Below, one piece after another: positions 15,753 through 24,127 of a stretch of 39,953 nucleotides of DNA. Position 1 is the stretch's first letter. The number at the start of each line of letters is the position of its first letter. The notes under the pieces were generated by a model, which was not told the origin of the DNA, ran no database searches, and saw only the letters and a list, made by a program, of their open reading frames with translations. A program made the translations under genes and the position numbers. The DNA is from Pedobacter agri PB92. GTDB lineage: Bacteria > Bacteroidota > Bacteroidia > Sphingobacteriales > Sphingobacteriaceae. The DNA is taken from assembly GCF_000258495.1 (NCBI RefSeq), contig NZ_AJLG01000019.1, positions 1-39,953 on the forward strand, written 5' to 3'.

Positions 15753-17720
15753 TCACAAAGGAAGTTCCAGTGTAAATGCAGATCCTTTATTGATCGTGCT
15801 TTCCACAATAATTCGTCCCTGATGAAGCTCAGCAATCTCTTTGCATAAGTAAAGACCGATGCCAAAGCCAGCGATAGACCCAAGCTGTGGGTTTTTGATT
15901 CTATAGTACCGTTCAAATATCTGCTCCTGGTCTGCTTCACTAATGCCCATTCCCTTATCCTCAACCGTGATGCTCACCCTTTCATTGATGATGCTGGAGG
16001 ATGATATGGTTATAGCGGTATTCATAGGGGAATATTTAACCGCATTGCCTATCAGATTGTGGAGCACCTGTGCGATTTTTTCCCTGTCCGCGTTTAGCTC
16101 TACGGATGCTACCTTTTCGAAAAAAATCTGGTGAGTGTGAATGATGGAAAGCGTTTCTTCTTCAAGCTCCTTCATTAATAATCCCAGATCAAAAGGTGTT
16201 TTGTTAACAAGCATTCTTCCCGAATCGAGACGTGAGATATTTAGAAAACTGTTAATCATAGCTGTCATATTACGTACCTGCCTGGTCGACTTTTCAATAA
16301 TATTTTGCTGAGAGGTATTGCCTGTGAGCATTGCGGTACGCTGCATCAGTTGGAGGTAGGCATTCAGGGAGGTTAACGGGGTTTTCAGCTCATGGCTAAC
16401 CATGCCCATAAAGTCATCTTTGCGCTGTTCATCCTTTTTCTGCTCAGTGATATCCCTCAAAGTGCCGTTCAAAGTGGCTTTTCCATTGTGATTATAAAAC
16501 ACCTTTCCGATTGCCTGGACTAGCCTGTCTTTGGGGTCACCCGGATGATAAATACGGTATTCAATAAAATAATGCCCGTCACTGCTATTGAAAGATTGTG
16601 TGATGGCTTCTGCTACCCGCACTCTGTCTTCCTCGAAAATAGCAGAAACAGCAGTCTCCAACTCCATATTGTTTTCGCCAGACAGACCAAACCAGGATTT
16701 TAAAAGATCGTTGCCTGAAAATTGGTTGGTCTCCGGTTCATAGTAGAATGTAGCCAGTTCGCCGGCGACGGTAGCCATGGTAAGCATCTGTTGATCTTTT
16801 TCACTGGCACGGCGATCCAATACCTGCTGGGTGATCTCATCCAGGATGACCAAAACTCCCGTAACTTTTCCATCTGAGGAAAATACAGGTTGGTAAATCG
16901 AATTGACAATAGCCTCACGTAAACCATCCTTATCTAGTAACCTCACAAGAAATTCATCGTTTTTACGTCTTTTGCCTGTCTCAAACACTTCCGTTAGCCA
17001 TCTGTTGACAGGTTGTCCAATCAGCTCGGGGCGGGCAACAGCGTGCGGGAGCCCCTTCACTTCAGAAAGTTTACGCCCCCAGATTTTAAGAATCGCCGGA
17101 TTAGCGATTTCAATAATATGCTCCGGTCCTTCAAGTACGGCGATGCCTACCGGAGCTTGTTCGATAATCGTTTTCACATGCTCGCGGCTCTCCCCTAAGA
17201 GTTTCAATGACCTGTTCAAATCCTCATTAGTCGAACTAAGTTCTTCCATCGTAGTGGCCATCTCTTCAATCAGCGCCTGCTCATTTTCTTCTTTATGCTG
17301 AATTTTCTGCAAATACTCCCTTCTTGAAGTGACTTTTCGGGCGGTATTTAAAATACACCAGGTTTTGCCTTTCTCATCCCGAAGTGCCCTGTATTCGTAG
17401 TCGTAAAAATCCAGTGTAGATATGCCATTCTTCAAAACCCGGACCGGTGCATCCTTTACTGAATAGGTTTCACCTGAATGCCATACCTTTTGCAGCAGTG
17501 CAAAAAAAGGCTGGTCCTCAAGTTCAGGTAGCGCCTCCATCAAAGGTTTGCCTATCACCGTAGCAGTTTTGCCCCAGACCCCCAGCATGCCTTCATTCGC
17601 AAAACGGATGATCATATCTTCACTGGAGTAAATGGCTGTAGCTTCGGGAGAATAGGAAAGGGCCTGGATAATCAGCTCAACGCTAAACCCCGCATCAGGA
17701 AATTGTTTGTCAGTATTCAT
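15753..17720 (-). CDS. PAS-domain hybrid-free sensor histidine kinase
   Basis: This 655-residue cytoplasmic kinase has no membrane segment. Three PAS-like sensor domains (about 15-130, 185-300, 310-425), the first two joined by a coiled coil (about 135-180), precede the dimerisation domain with the H-box FMGMVSHELKTPLTS (His443). The ATPase domain shows the N box HNLIGNAVKYSP (about 554), the G1 box VEDKGMGIS and the G2 box GFGIGLYLCKEIAELHQG. There is no receiver domain and no adjacent response regulator on this strand; single-domain receivers lie at 21.9 and 29.9 kb. A TATGTTTG element at 17736-17729 lies 8 bases upstream of the ATG. Confidence 0.93.
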   Translation of the reverse strand: MNTDKQFPDAGFSVELIIQALSYSPEATAIYSSEDMIIRFANEGMLGVWGKTATVIGKPLMEALPELEDQPFFALLQKVWHSGETYSVKDAPVRVLKNGISTLDFYDYEYRALRDEKGKTWCILNTARKVTSRREYLQKIQHKEENEQALIEEMATTMEELSSTNEDLNRSLKLLGESREHVKTIIEQAPVGIAVLEGPEHIIEIANPAILKIWGRKLSEVKGLPHAVARPELIGQPVNRWLTEVFETGKRRKNDEFLVRLLDKDGLREAIVNSIYQPVFSSDGKVTGVLVILDEITQQVLDRRASEKDQQMLTMATVAGELATFYYEPETNQFSGNDLLKSWFGLSGENNMELETAVSAIFEEDRVRVAEAITQSFNSSDGHYFIEYRIYHPGDPKDRLVQAIGKVFYNHNGKATLNGTLRDITEQKKDEQRKDDFMGMVSHELKTPLTSLNAYLQLMQRTAMLTGNTSQQNIIEKSTRQVRNMTAMINSFLNISRLDSGRMLVNKTPFDLGLLMKELEEETLSIIHTHQIFFEKVASVELNADREKIAQVLHNLIGNAVKYSPMNTAITISSSSIINERVSITVEDKGMGISEADQEQIFERYYRIKNPQLGSIAGFGIGLYLCKEIAELHQGRIIVESTINKGSAFTLELPL

Positions 17721-17858
17721 TCAGAATCCAAACATAAAAAAAATGGTTGAAACTTCGTAGTGACTGAAACTTCTGCAAATAGGAATCAGAGCAGACATAC
17801 TCCCACACACAATTGAATCAGAAAGCATCACTCCCTTACCAATGTCACTGTCATGGCT

Positions 17859-17867
17859 ATCTTTGCA
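17859..17867 (+). promoter_or_regulatory. Candidate -7 promoter element
   Basis: TATCTTTGC matches the Bacteroidetes -7 consensus TAnnTTTG followed by a pyrimidine. No clear TTG -33 element lies at the usual distance. It is 124 bases upstream of the small acidic protein gene and may drive that gene and its neighbour. Confidence 0.4.
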
Positions 17868-17991
17868 TAAAGGCACATCTAAATTTATTTAAAGTCCTGT
17901 CCTACAAACTGATCATATCAAACAGTATTAGTTTTTTTAACAAACCTTTTCCAGTCATTTATGTCTAACTAATACAGAAAAGATAACTGAA

Positions 17992-18225
17992 ATGGAAAAT
18001 AATAAATCAAAAGAAGAAATAATTCAGGAACTTAAGGAAGTTCATGAAAGTGTCGCTAACAATCCTGCAGAAAACTATGATAGCAATGAGGTAAATGACA
18101 CCATAAGTGATCTTGATGAACAAATCAGTGGCAGTGATGCAGACAGCGACCAGTCACTTAATCCTACATCTGACGAAGCTGAAAAGCAGAAACAAAGCAA
18201 AGGAAGTGATGCTGCAAAAGCTTAA
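17992..18225 (+). CDS. Small acidic, probably disordered protein
   Basis: This 77-residue protein is rich in Glu, Asp, Ser and Asn, with a short predicted helix at the N-terminus (KEEIIQELKEVHESVANNP). A Ser/Asp repeat-like tail (DLDEQISGSDADSDQSLNP) ends in KGSDAAKA. It has no signal peptide or membrane segment. It is followed 39 bases later by a small lysine-rich protein. The opposite charges suggest the two might interact, but this is inference. The function is not recognised. Confidence 0.6.
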   Translation: MENNKSKEEIIQELKEVHESVANNPAENYDSNEVNDTISDLDEQISGSDADSDQSLNPTSDEAEKQKQSKGSDAAKA

Positions 18226-18264
18226 GTAGCAAATTAACAAATAGACGAACTAAAAAACATACCT

Positions 18265-18416
18265 ATGTCTACTCAAAAAAAACCAAGAAATCAGAAGATC
18301 GTCCAAAACCTGATGCGCAACAAAAAGCTAAACCAGCAGCAGCTGGCAAGGACACGAAAAGCAAGACCTCCACAAAGGAAGCCAAATTTGAGAATCCAAA
18401 AGATGACCCAGCCTGA
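18265..18416 (+). CDS. Small Lys/Ala-rich basic protein, frameshifted
   Basis: As read, the frame from the ATG at 18265 gives an odd Arg/Gln-rich peptide. Adding one base to the eight-A run at 18275-18282 gives a 50-residue protein starting MSTQKKTKKSEDRPKPD and ending KFENPKDDPA at a TGA at 18414. This is a much more plausible Lys/Ala/Pro-rich sequence, like the small disordered basic proteins common in Bacteroidetes. I infer a homopolymer undercall. It is probably cotranscribed with the acidic protein just upstream. Confidence 0.6.
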
Positions 18417-18728
18417 CGCTGCATCAATCAGTCGGAAAGTAGGATTATTCCACCTTCCAACGGATGCATTCCTTTCCGTCTGACCATGAAAAATGGTTAA
18501 ATGCTTCAGCTGAAACTGCTGAGACTTATTAACTAACTAATGAATCAAACAAATGTCTGTACCTGGCTTATATCCACTTTAAATACATATAATAGTCAAA
18601 TCCGACCCAACACACAAATAAGCCGTAAGATTGCCTACTAAAAACCATTCCATCATTGTGGAGTTGAATCAGCAACATTCTTAAACTTTGATGCCTTGCT
18701 TTTTGCTGCTCCTTAAATGCCTATCACT

Positions 18729-19439
18729 ATGAAACTATCATCTCTTCTTTTGTCGATTTGTCTTTTAACAGCTGTTCAGATCACCGTTGCACAGGGGCAG
18801 TCTACATACACTTTTAAAAAACCATCGGCGAACGGAACCGGCAAAGTTTATATGGGTAGAGAGATTGCCCATGTGATGAGTTTTGAGGGAGTGGAATGGC
18901 TAGAGCGGAACGGCCGGGTAAAGGAAGAAAACACCAATCTGGCGCTGGTTTCCCTGCCGCTGAAAAATAACAGCATTGTAGCAGACATTGGTGCGGGATC
19001 CGGCTTCTACACTTTTAGGGTTGCGCAGCGGATTCCAAAAGGAAAAATATATGCGGTAGAAATCCAGGATGAGGCAATCACCTTTCTCAAAAAAAAGGCA
19101 TCCGATGACCGCTATACCAATGTAGCAATGATAAAAGGTAACGAACAATCACCAAATTTACCAGCCAACTCCATAGATCTGGCCTTCATGGTGGATGTTT
19201 ATCATGAACTGCAATATCCTGCGGCATACCTGACAGCATTAAAAAAAGCACTCAAACCCAATGGCCAGCTACTATTGCTAGAATATAAAGCAGAAGATCC
19301 TGCCGTAGCCATCAAACCTGAACACAAAATGAGCGTCAGACAAGTCAAAAAAGAACTCTCGGCTAATGGCTTTAAGCTCGTCAAAAATGGTACTTTCCTA
19401 CCCCTACAGCATTTTTTGCTATTTGAAAAAACTGACTAA
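18729..19439 (+). CDS. Exported SAM-dependent methyltransferase-like protein
   Basis: This protein of 236 residues from the ATG at 18729 begins with a signal peptide (MKLSSLLLSICLLTAVQITV, cut near AQGQ). An alternative ATG at 18717 adds four residues and weakens the signal. The mature part is a class I Rossmann methyltransferase: motif I VADIGAGSGFYTFR, an acidic residue after the second strand (AVEIQD), and DLAFMVDVYHELQYP as motif IV. Export of an apparent SAM-dependent enzyme is unusual because SAM is cytoplasmic. The role is unknown. It converges with the NIPSNAP gene. Confidence 0.82.
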   Translation: MKLSSLLLSICLLTAVQITVAQGQSTYTFKKPSANGTGKVYMGREIAHVMSFEGVEWLERNGRVKEENTNLALVSLPLKNNSIVADIGAGSGFYTFRVAQRIPKGKIYAVEIQDEAITFLKKKASDDRYTNVAMIKGNEQSPNLPANSIDLAFMVDVYHELQYPAAYLTALKKALKPNGQLLLLEYKAEDPAVAIKPEHKMSVRQVKKELSANGFKLVKNGTFLPLQHFLLFEKTD

Positions 19440-19488
19440 ATGTAGGTTAACTTATTACTGCAGCAAAGATAAACCATTATCATAAAAT

Positions 19489-20262
19489 TTAAATATCAGA
19501 ATAATCCGCGGGATACAGGAACAAGGTTACATTTTTTGAAACATTATGCTGATACTGTGGCAGACCACTAATTTTTTTATATTCAGGACCAAAAGCCGCC
19601 CAGTGACTATCCCGATCCGCCTTATTGTTGAATGTCGTTAAATACATTAAGTTGGGCATTTTACTTCCTGAAATGACCTGCCCGTAAAAAACAGCGTTAA
19701 AATTCAACTTTGAAAAAATGTCGACCTCATAATCGTTAAACATTTCAATTTTGTTAAGAGAAAGACCTTCGGTCGAAGCCTCATAACTTCTTAATTCATA
19801 AACCCGTTCATTTTTAGGCGTAGTAAGTTTTGGCAGCGCATATTCCGGCATCGCAGCGAAAGCCTTCAATAAGATAGATTCGATACGGGTATACGGCGCA
19901 TCGTTATATGGTGCTTCCAGATACGGTTTTCCGCTTTCAACATAAGCTCCATCCTTGCCCATCGAAACTTGGGTTTTATCCAAATCAATCAGCTTCTTAA
20001 GCGGTATAAATACATAGATAACCCTGTCCGAAGTATCCTGAAGGATCGGCTTAAAAACACCGACATCCTTAATACCTGAGCGATGCAAAGCCGGCAGATA
20101 GGCCGATTTTAAATAAGCATCAATTGTATTTTCCTGCGCAGCGGTTTTAAAATGATAGATCTTAATCTGATAATAAAAGGCCGGCTTGACAGCAAAAACA
20201 TGTGTTGTCAAAACAATTAAAACAACAATAGAAAGCAATATTTTATTTAGGGAAGACATCAA
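19489..20262 (-). CDS. NIPSNAP-family protein, exported
   Basis: This 257-residue protein has a signal peptide (ILLSIVVLIVLTTHVFAV) and two NIPSNAP-type ferredoxin-like halves (about 28-135 and 150-250). The second contains the family motif RVYELRSYEASTEGLSLNKI, with FYGQVISGSKMPNLMYLTTF and WAAFGPEYKKISG. NIPSNAP proteins are dimeric α/β-barrel proteins of poorly defined function. Secreted two-domain forms are frequent in Sphingobacteriaceae. It converges with the methyltransferase gene 49 bases away. Confidence 0.88.
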   Translation of the reverse strand: MMSSLNKILLSIVVLIVLTTHVFAVKPAFYYQIKIYHFKTAAQENTIDAYLKSAYLPALHRSGIKDVGVFKPILQDTSDRVIYVFIPLKKLIDLDKTQVSMGKDGAYVESGKPYLEAPYNDAPYTRIESILLKAFAAMPEYALPKLTTPKNERVYELRSYEASTEGLSLNKIEMFNDYEVDIFSKLNFNAVFYGQVISGSKMPNLMYLTTFNNKADRDSHWAAFGPEYKKISGLPQYQHNVSKNVTLFLYPADYSDI

Positions 20263-20613
20263 GATATATTTGGTTTAAATTAACTACTCCGTCTCTGTGA
20301 AATATTGAGGTGACCAAATTTAGCATTATCCTAAGTTAAAAAAACATTTTTACAAAAATTTTATTGATACTCCTTGAAAATGTATCAGATTATACCATCT
20401 AGTCAGCATATGCAAAGACTGTATATTAGCATTAATGTAAATCCAGTGCGATTTCAAAACTTAGCATCACATTTATGGGCTGCGTCATTTGAAAACAAAA
20501 ATATGACTATCAGCAATAAAGATTCCCGAAGCGGGTTTGTTAATAGTCCATAGCTCACAGGAATATTTCAAACATAATATTGTTGAATATTGTTAAAGGA
20601 GAAATAGCATTTC
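20263..20613. other. Divergent intergenic region
   Basis: This 351-base AT-rich region lies between the NIPSNAP gene (minus) and an ECF sigma factor gene (plus), and must hold both promoters. No TTG/TAnnTTTG pair could be placed with confidence. AAAGGAG at 20595-20601 is a good ribosome-binding site 12 bases before the sigma factor ATG, unusual among the genes here. A short GC hairpin, CCCG-AAG-CGGG, lies near 20525. Confidence 0.45.
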
Positions 20614-21207
20614 ATGTCCCCTGCTCCTAATATTATTTTTCTTAAGTCATCTGTATCCAAGGCCGAACGGGAACTCATCACGGGCTTGAAACTCGGTGAG
20701 GTGTCCGCTTTCAACCAGCTTTACAACATGTATGCCTCTAAACTAATGGGGGTCCTGACACAGATCGTTAAACAGAAGGAAACTGCAGAAGATCTTCTGC
20801 AGGATTGTTTCACGAAGATCAGCCAAAACATTTCTCGTTATGATCCAAATAAATCCAGGCTTTTCACATGGATTTTGAATATTGCCAGAAACGGCGCAAT
20901 TGATCACATCAGAAAGCGCTCGTCGCAAAATCAAAAATACACCTACGAGCTTGAAAGTGGATGCAATGAAATTGAGAACTGCTTCACTCAAAGCATAAAT
21001 ACCGATACGATAGGCATGAAAAAAATTGTGGCATCTCTGTCGCCAAAACAAAAGAAAATTGTTGACCTGATTTATTTTCAGGGATACACCCATACAGAAG
21101 TTGCTGAAGAACTGGACATTCCTTTAGGCAGCGTGAAGACCTCTCTTAGAAATGCAGTGGTTAAACTTCGCATGATTTATTGTATCACTCAAAATTGGGC
21201 GGCATAG
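20614..21207 (+). CDS. ECF-type RNA polymerase sigma factor
   Basis: This 197-residue sigma-70 family protein has region 2 at about residues 25-95, with AEDLLQDCFTKISQNISRYD and SRLFTWILNIARNGAIDHIR. Region 4 is at about 135-190, with LSPKQKKIVDLIYFQGYTHT and the recognition helix LDIPLGSVKTSLRNAVVKLR. The first 20 residues are an unusual extension. A Shine-Dalgarno-like AAAGGAG precedes the ATG. No anti-sigma factor gene lies next to it. Confidence 0.93.
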   Translation: MSPAPNIIFLKSSVSKAERELITGLKLGEVSAFNQLYNMYASKLMGVLTQIVKQKETAEDLLQDCFTKISQNISRYDPNKSRLFTWILNIARNGAIDHIRKRSSQNQKYTYELESGCNEIENCFTQSINTDTIGMKKIVASLSPKQKKIVDLIYFQGYTHTEVAEELDIPLGSVKTSLRNAVVKLRMIYCITQNWAA

Positions 21208-21291
21208 GTACGGTAATCATTTAAATCTATTTTTAATTTATCTAAGTTGCCTATCATCCAAACAGATTTGCCTTACCTCGATAATCGGTTA

Positions 21292-21640
21292 TTATCTGAG
21301 TATTTGAACCCTTGCGCTATTGAAGAGGTAATTTACGTCGGATGGTTTTGCTACGAAATCTCAGCCATACACGACCCTTGAAAGTCAGCAGAACGCCTTG
21401 CAGCGCTCATCATTACAACCAGTACATATCTGGTGAGCTTATTTGCTTCAATTAATCACATACCGTCAGGCCACTTTCGTCAGGCAGCATGATATCTAAA
21501 AGAAATATATCCACATTGAGGCTATATATTTCCGGTAGCATAGCTTCAACGAAGCTATAACCACACAGATGTTAATTCTAGTCAGTAGAAAGAATTCCGA
21601 ACATCCATTATCCCTTCTTTATCCTCAACACACAAATCCG
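21292..21640 (-). pseudogene. Decayed response-regulator receiver domain
   Basis: On the minus strand, pieces of a CheY-like domain follow one another in the right order but in different frames. They are VEDKEGIMDVRNSFY (about 21629-21585), GYSFVEA and then VDIFLLDIMLPDESGLTVCD (21571-21452, ending in a stop), VLVVMMSAAR (about 21430-21395) and DFVAKPSDVNYL (21360 to the TAA at 21292). These correspond to the acidic pocket, the phospho-acceptor Asp strand, the Thr/Ser strand and the Lys strand. At least three frame changes in 350 bases, at sites without long homopolymers, indicate a true pseudogene. Confidence 0.75.
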
Positions 21641-21841
21641 CTTTTTGATAGTAAATTCTGCAACTTATTCATATCCTGCTCTACGGGTAATTCGCTATTT
21701 CGAAGTTTACCAGCTTACCATTCCGGTAAATCTTACATACTTATATTACAACCTATGGGAATTTGCTTAGTATAAAACTAAATTACCTATTAGATTTAGA
21801 GTGGTAAACTTAAGCAATTCCCCCTCTTAGATTAATAATCT

Positions 21842-21850
21842 TATCTTTGC
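21842..21850 (+). promoter_or_regulatory. Candidate -7 promoter element of the response regulator
   Basis: TATCTTTGC fits TAnnTTTG plus a pyrimidine and ends only 8 bases before the ATG at 21859, so the transcript would be almost leaderless. No clear -33 TTG is present. Confidence 0.4.
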
Positions 21851-21858
21851 ATTCACTT

Positions 21859-22230
21859 ATGAAAAGAATAATAATTGTAGAAGATGATGAGGCAATCTCA
21901 GAAGCGACCACGTTGGCATTAGAAATGAGCGGCCATGAAGTTGTCGTAACGAATGAAGTAGATTCGCTGTTTCAATTGATTTACAAATTTGGGCCTGATA
22001 TAATTCTGATGGATTATAGTATAGGAAATGCAAACGGAAGAAAGCTTTGCGAAGAAATAAAGCTTGAACTTAAATATGATAATGTTAAAATCTTGTTATT
22101 TTCTGCTGCTGTAAGTGATGAAAGTGAATTCAGAAATCCATTATTCAAATACTTTGACGGATTTGTTCCAAAACCATACGATCTTGAAGATCTTCTGTCC
22201 AAAATTAATGGACAATATGAAGTTAATTAA
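21859..22230 (+). CDS. Single-domain response regulator (CheY-like)
   Basis: This 123-residue receiver domain is counted from the ATG at 21859; a TTG 12 bases upstream is less likely. It has the acidic pocket IIIVEDDEA (residues 8-10), the phospho-acceptor in DIILMDYSIGNANGR (Asp52), the Ser in LLFSAAV and the Lys in FVPKPYDLEDL. There is no output domain, so it probably works as a phospho-relay or by protein binding. It lies next to a decayed receiver pseudogene on the opposite strand. No kinase gene adjoins it. Confidence 0.9.
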   Translation: MKRIIIVEDDEAISEATTLALEMSGHEVVVTNEVDSLFQLIYKFGPDIILMDYSIGNANGRKLCEEIKLELKYDNVKILLFSAAVSDESEFRNPLFKYFDGFVPKPYDLEDLLSKINGQYEVN

Positions 22231-22444
22231 TTTAAATATCACTCTCAATTTTTAGCTTCATTTGCTAAAGGTAAAAAATGAAAAGGCATTTTTTGCATCT
22301 GATTCAAAGCGTAACAGTATGAAACTGAATTCCAGAATAGATCCTAATTAGATACTTACACCACGGTATGTAAAAACACTGGCATACCGGGACGTCGCGC
22401 ATTTCTGAACCACTCTTCAAGTTGTCTTACTGCTGTAGCTGTTA

Positions 22445-23200
22445 TTACCTGTACTCCTTCTGGCCCGCAACGTAATACGATTTCCTGCTCCCTTTATTAT
22501 CGACAATTATCGTCTCTCCATTTCTGGTCTGATCTGTTTTAGGTAAATGAATTTTCATAAACTCCCGGTTCTCACCAGTGATGTAGTCAGGGTTGGCCTT
22601 ACTGATTTTATCAATCGCATCCTGCAATACGTCAATCATTGACCTATACAATTTATTTGCTGGCACTTTGTTGGCTAATGAATGCGGAGAGATACTAGCA
22701 TCATAGAGGATTTCATCAGCATAAGCGTTGCCAATACCCCTAATTGACTTTTGGTCGAGTAAAACGGTTTTTATATCGCTCTTTTTCTTAATTAGCAACT
22801 CAGCAAATTGCCTTTGCGTGATGTCCAATGCATCCGGCACTGTCGATTCCGGTGGATTTAATATGGGGCGAGCCTGATTTTGAAAATCAGTAAGGTAAAG
22901 CGATTCCTTCCCAAAATTTAAGTGGAAGATTGGAAACTTCGGCGGATCTCCATCGACTATCCTCAACTCGCCATGCAACATCAAATGGAGACCAAGCATC
23001 ATGTTGCCGATCTTAATGCGTAACTCCTTTCCTTCCCTGGTAACTGACTTCACTTTCTGAGCCACAAGCGCACCAAACAGTTCTTCTTCAGTAGCCACTG
23101 TTTTCCTGGATACGTGAAGCTCCAGAGATTTGACAATTTTGCCTTCAAGTTTTTTCATTAGGTTTTTCGCCATTACGGCTAAGTCTGGAAGTTCTGGCAT
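22445..23200 (-). CDS. Fpg/Nei-family DNA glycosylase lacking the zinc finger
   Basis: This 251-residue protein starts at MPELPDL (23200). An in-frame upstream extension to 23314 is rejected because the catalytic Pro must follow Met. Pro2 and Glu3 are the nucleophile and acid, and Lys58 (TREGKEL) the β-hairpin Lys. The helix-two-turn-helix is at QKSIRGIGNAYADEILYDAS. The C-terminal finger keeps the fold positions (NGETIIVDNKGSRKSYYVAG) but has none of the four Cys, so it is a zinc-less finger. It excises oxidised bases and cuts the abasic site. The extra upstream open frame is probably chance. Confidence 0.88.
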   Translation of the reverse strand: MPELPDLAVMAKNLMKKLEGKIVKSLELHVSRKTVATEEELFGALVAQKVKSVTREGKELRIKIGNMMLGLHLMLHGELRIVDGDPPKFPIFHLNFGKESLYLTDFQNQARPILNPPESTVPDALDITQRQFAELLIKKKSDIKTVLLDQKSIRGIGNAYADEILYDASISPHSLANKVPANKLYRSMIDVLQDAIDKISKANPDYITGENREFMKIHLPKTDQTRNGETIIVDNKGSRKSYYVAGQKEYR

Positions 23201-24127
23201 AATCACAAATCTACGGAAAAACCAAAGTGTATACCGTTGTCTTGTGAATAGCTTTTCTACGAACTTGTTGATGAAATAGTTACATTGATCCCTTACGTTA
23301 GGGTAACCAATCATCGAGCGATAGCTTAGCTACTAGGTACGGCTCGCTCATCCTGTGTGTTTGGTTTTACTATGAACATTCACCTCTTACCCATCCTTAT
23401 CCGGCAGCATATATGGTGGCAAATAGGATTTGACTATTAACTGGCAAACATCAATTCAACCCAACCTCCTAGGGTCGACCTTGTTGAACGTTAAGATTTT
23501 GTAATCGTTGATGGTTTAACGCAAGACCTACATTCCATATTTGGGATCCAAAAGAACATATCTAAAATAATCATATATTCCTACATGCTTTATTGCTATG
23601 GACGATCAAAAAATAAGATGTCCTTGACGATGCTAACGTAGATTTGAAAGATCCAAATGAAGTGAATTATGCGGCAGCAGGCCCTCATCCAAAGGGAATA
23701 TAAAGGTTTGCAAAGGTAGCCGAAACATCATCACAAATGCTATTGCAAATTACATTAAATAACATAAGTATCAGGCATTGTCCCATTGGCTAAGAAATCC
23801 CGTGAGCAAAACATTGCTGAATTTGATGCACAGTTTTTTACCTCAAGAAATCATAAGTAATGCCGGTTAACATGTTAGCGCTTCAAAGTACCACGATTAT
23901 TTAAATTGATACATCAAAATAAATAACATAACTTTGAATCGTTGATCATAAAATTTGTTTAGTTTATCGATCATCTAAGGGTTGCCATTCTTGGTGGCCC
24001 TTTCTTAATAGAATTTTCGTTTATTTAATAATAAGGTGGGCTGTCGCGAGATGGCTTCTTTTTACAAACAAATTTTCATTTTGCGCTATTTGTCTGCTGA
24101 AGGTAGCATGATCAGCATTTGGTTGAC
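23201..24127. other. Long gene-poor stretch, possibly decayed coding DNA
   Basis: No intact gene can be supported in this 0.9-kb stretch. Short protein-like open pieces occur on the plus strand, for example DANVDLKDPNEVNYAAAGPH (from about 23628) and HWLRNPVSKTLLNLMHSFLP (from about 23783), in different frames. That would fit an eroded gene. I could not assign either piece to a family. Confidence 0.35.
23977..24002 (+). terminator. Hairpin, possible weak terminator
   Basis: AAGGGTTGCCA (23977-23987), a TTCT loop and TGGTGGCCCTT (23992-24002) form an 11-pair stem that includes three G-U pairs as RNA, followed by TCTTAATA. The plus orientation has the better U-tail, but no intact plus-strand gene precedes it. 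Confidence 0.35.

Noticed and set aside
15560-15775. 71-codon plus-strand frame
   Set aside because: It overlaps the histidine kinase 3' end and shows no protein features.
22014-22202. Antisense frame inside the response regulator gene, and similar shadows elsewhere
   Set aside because: These mirror strongly coding sequences on the other strand; none has a separate promoter, motif or sensible composition.
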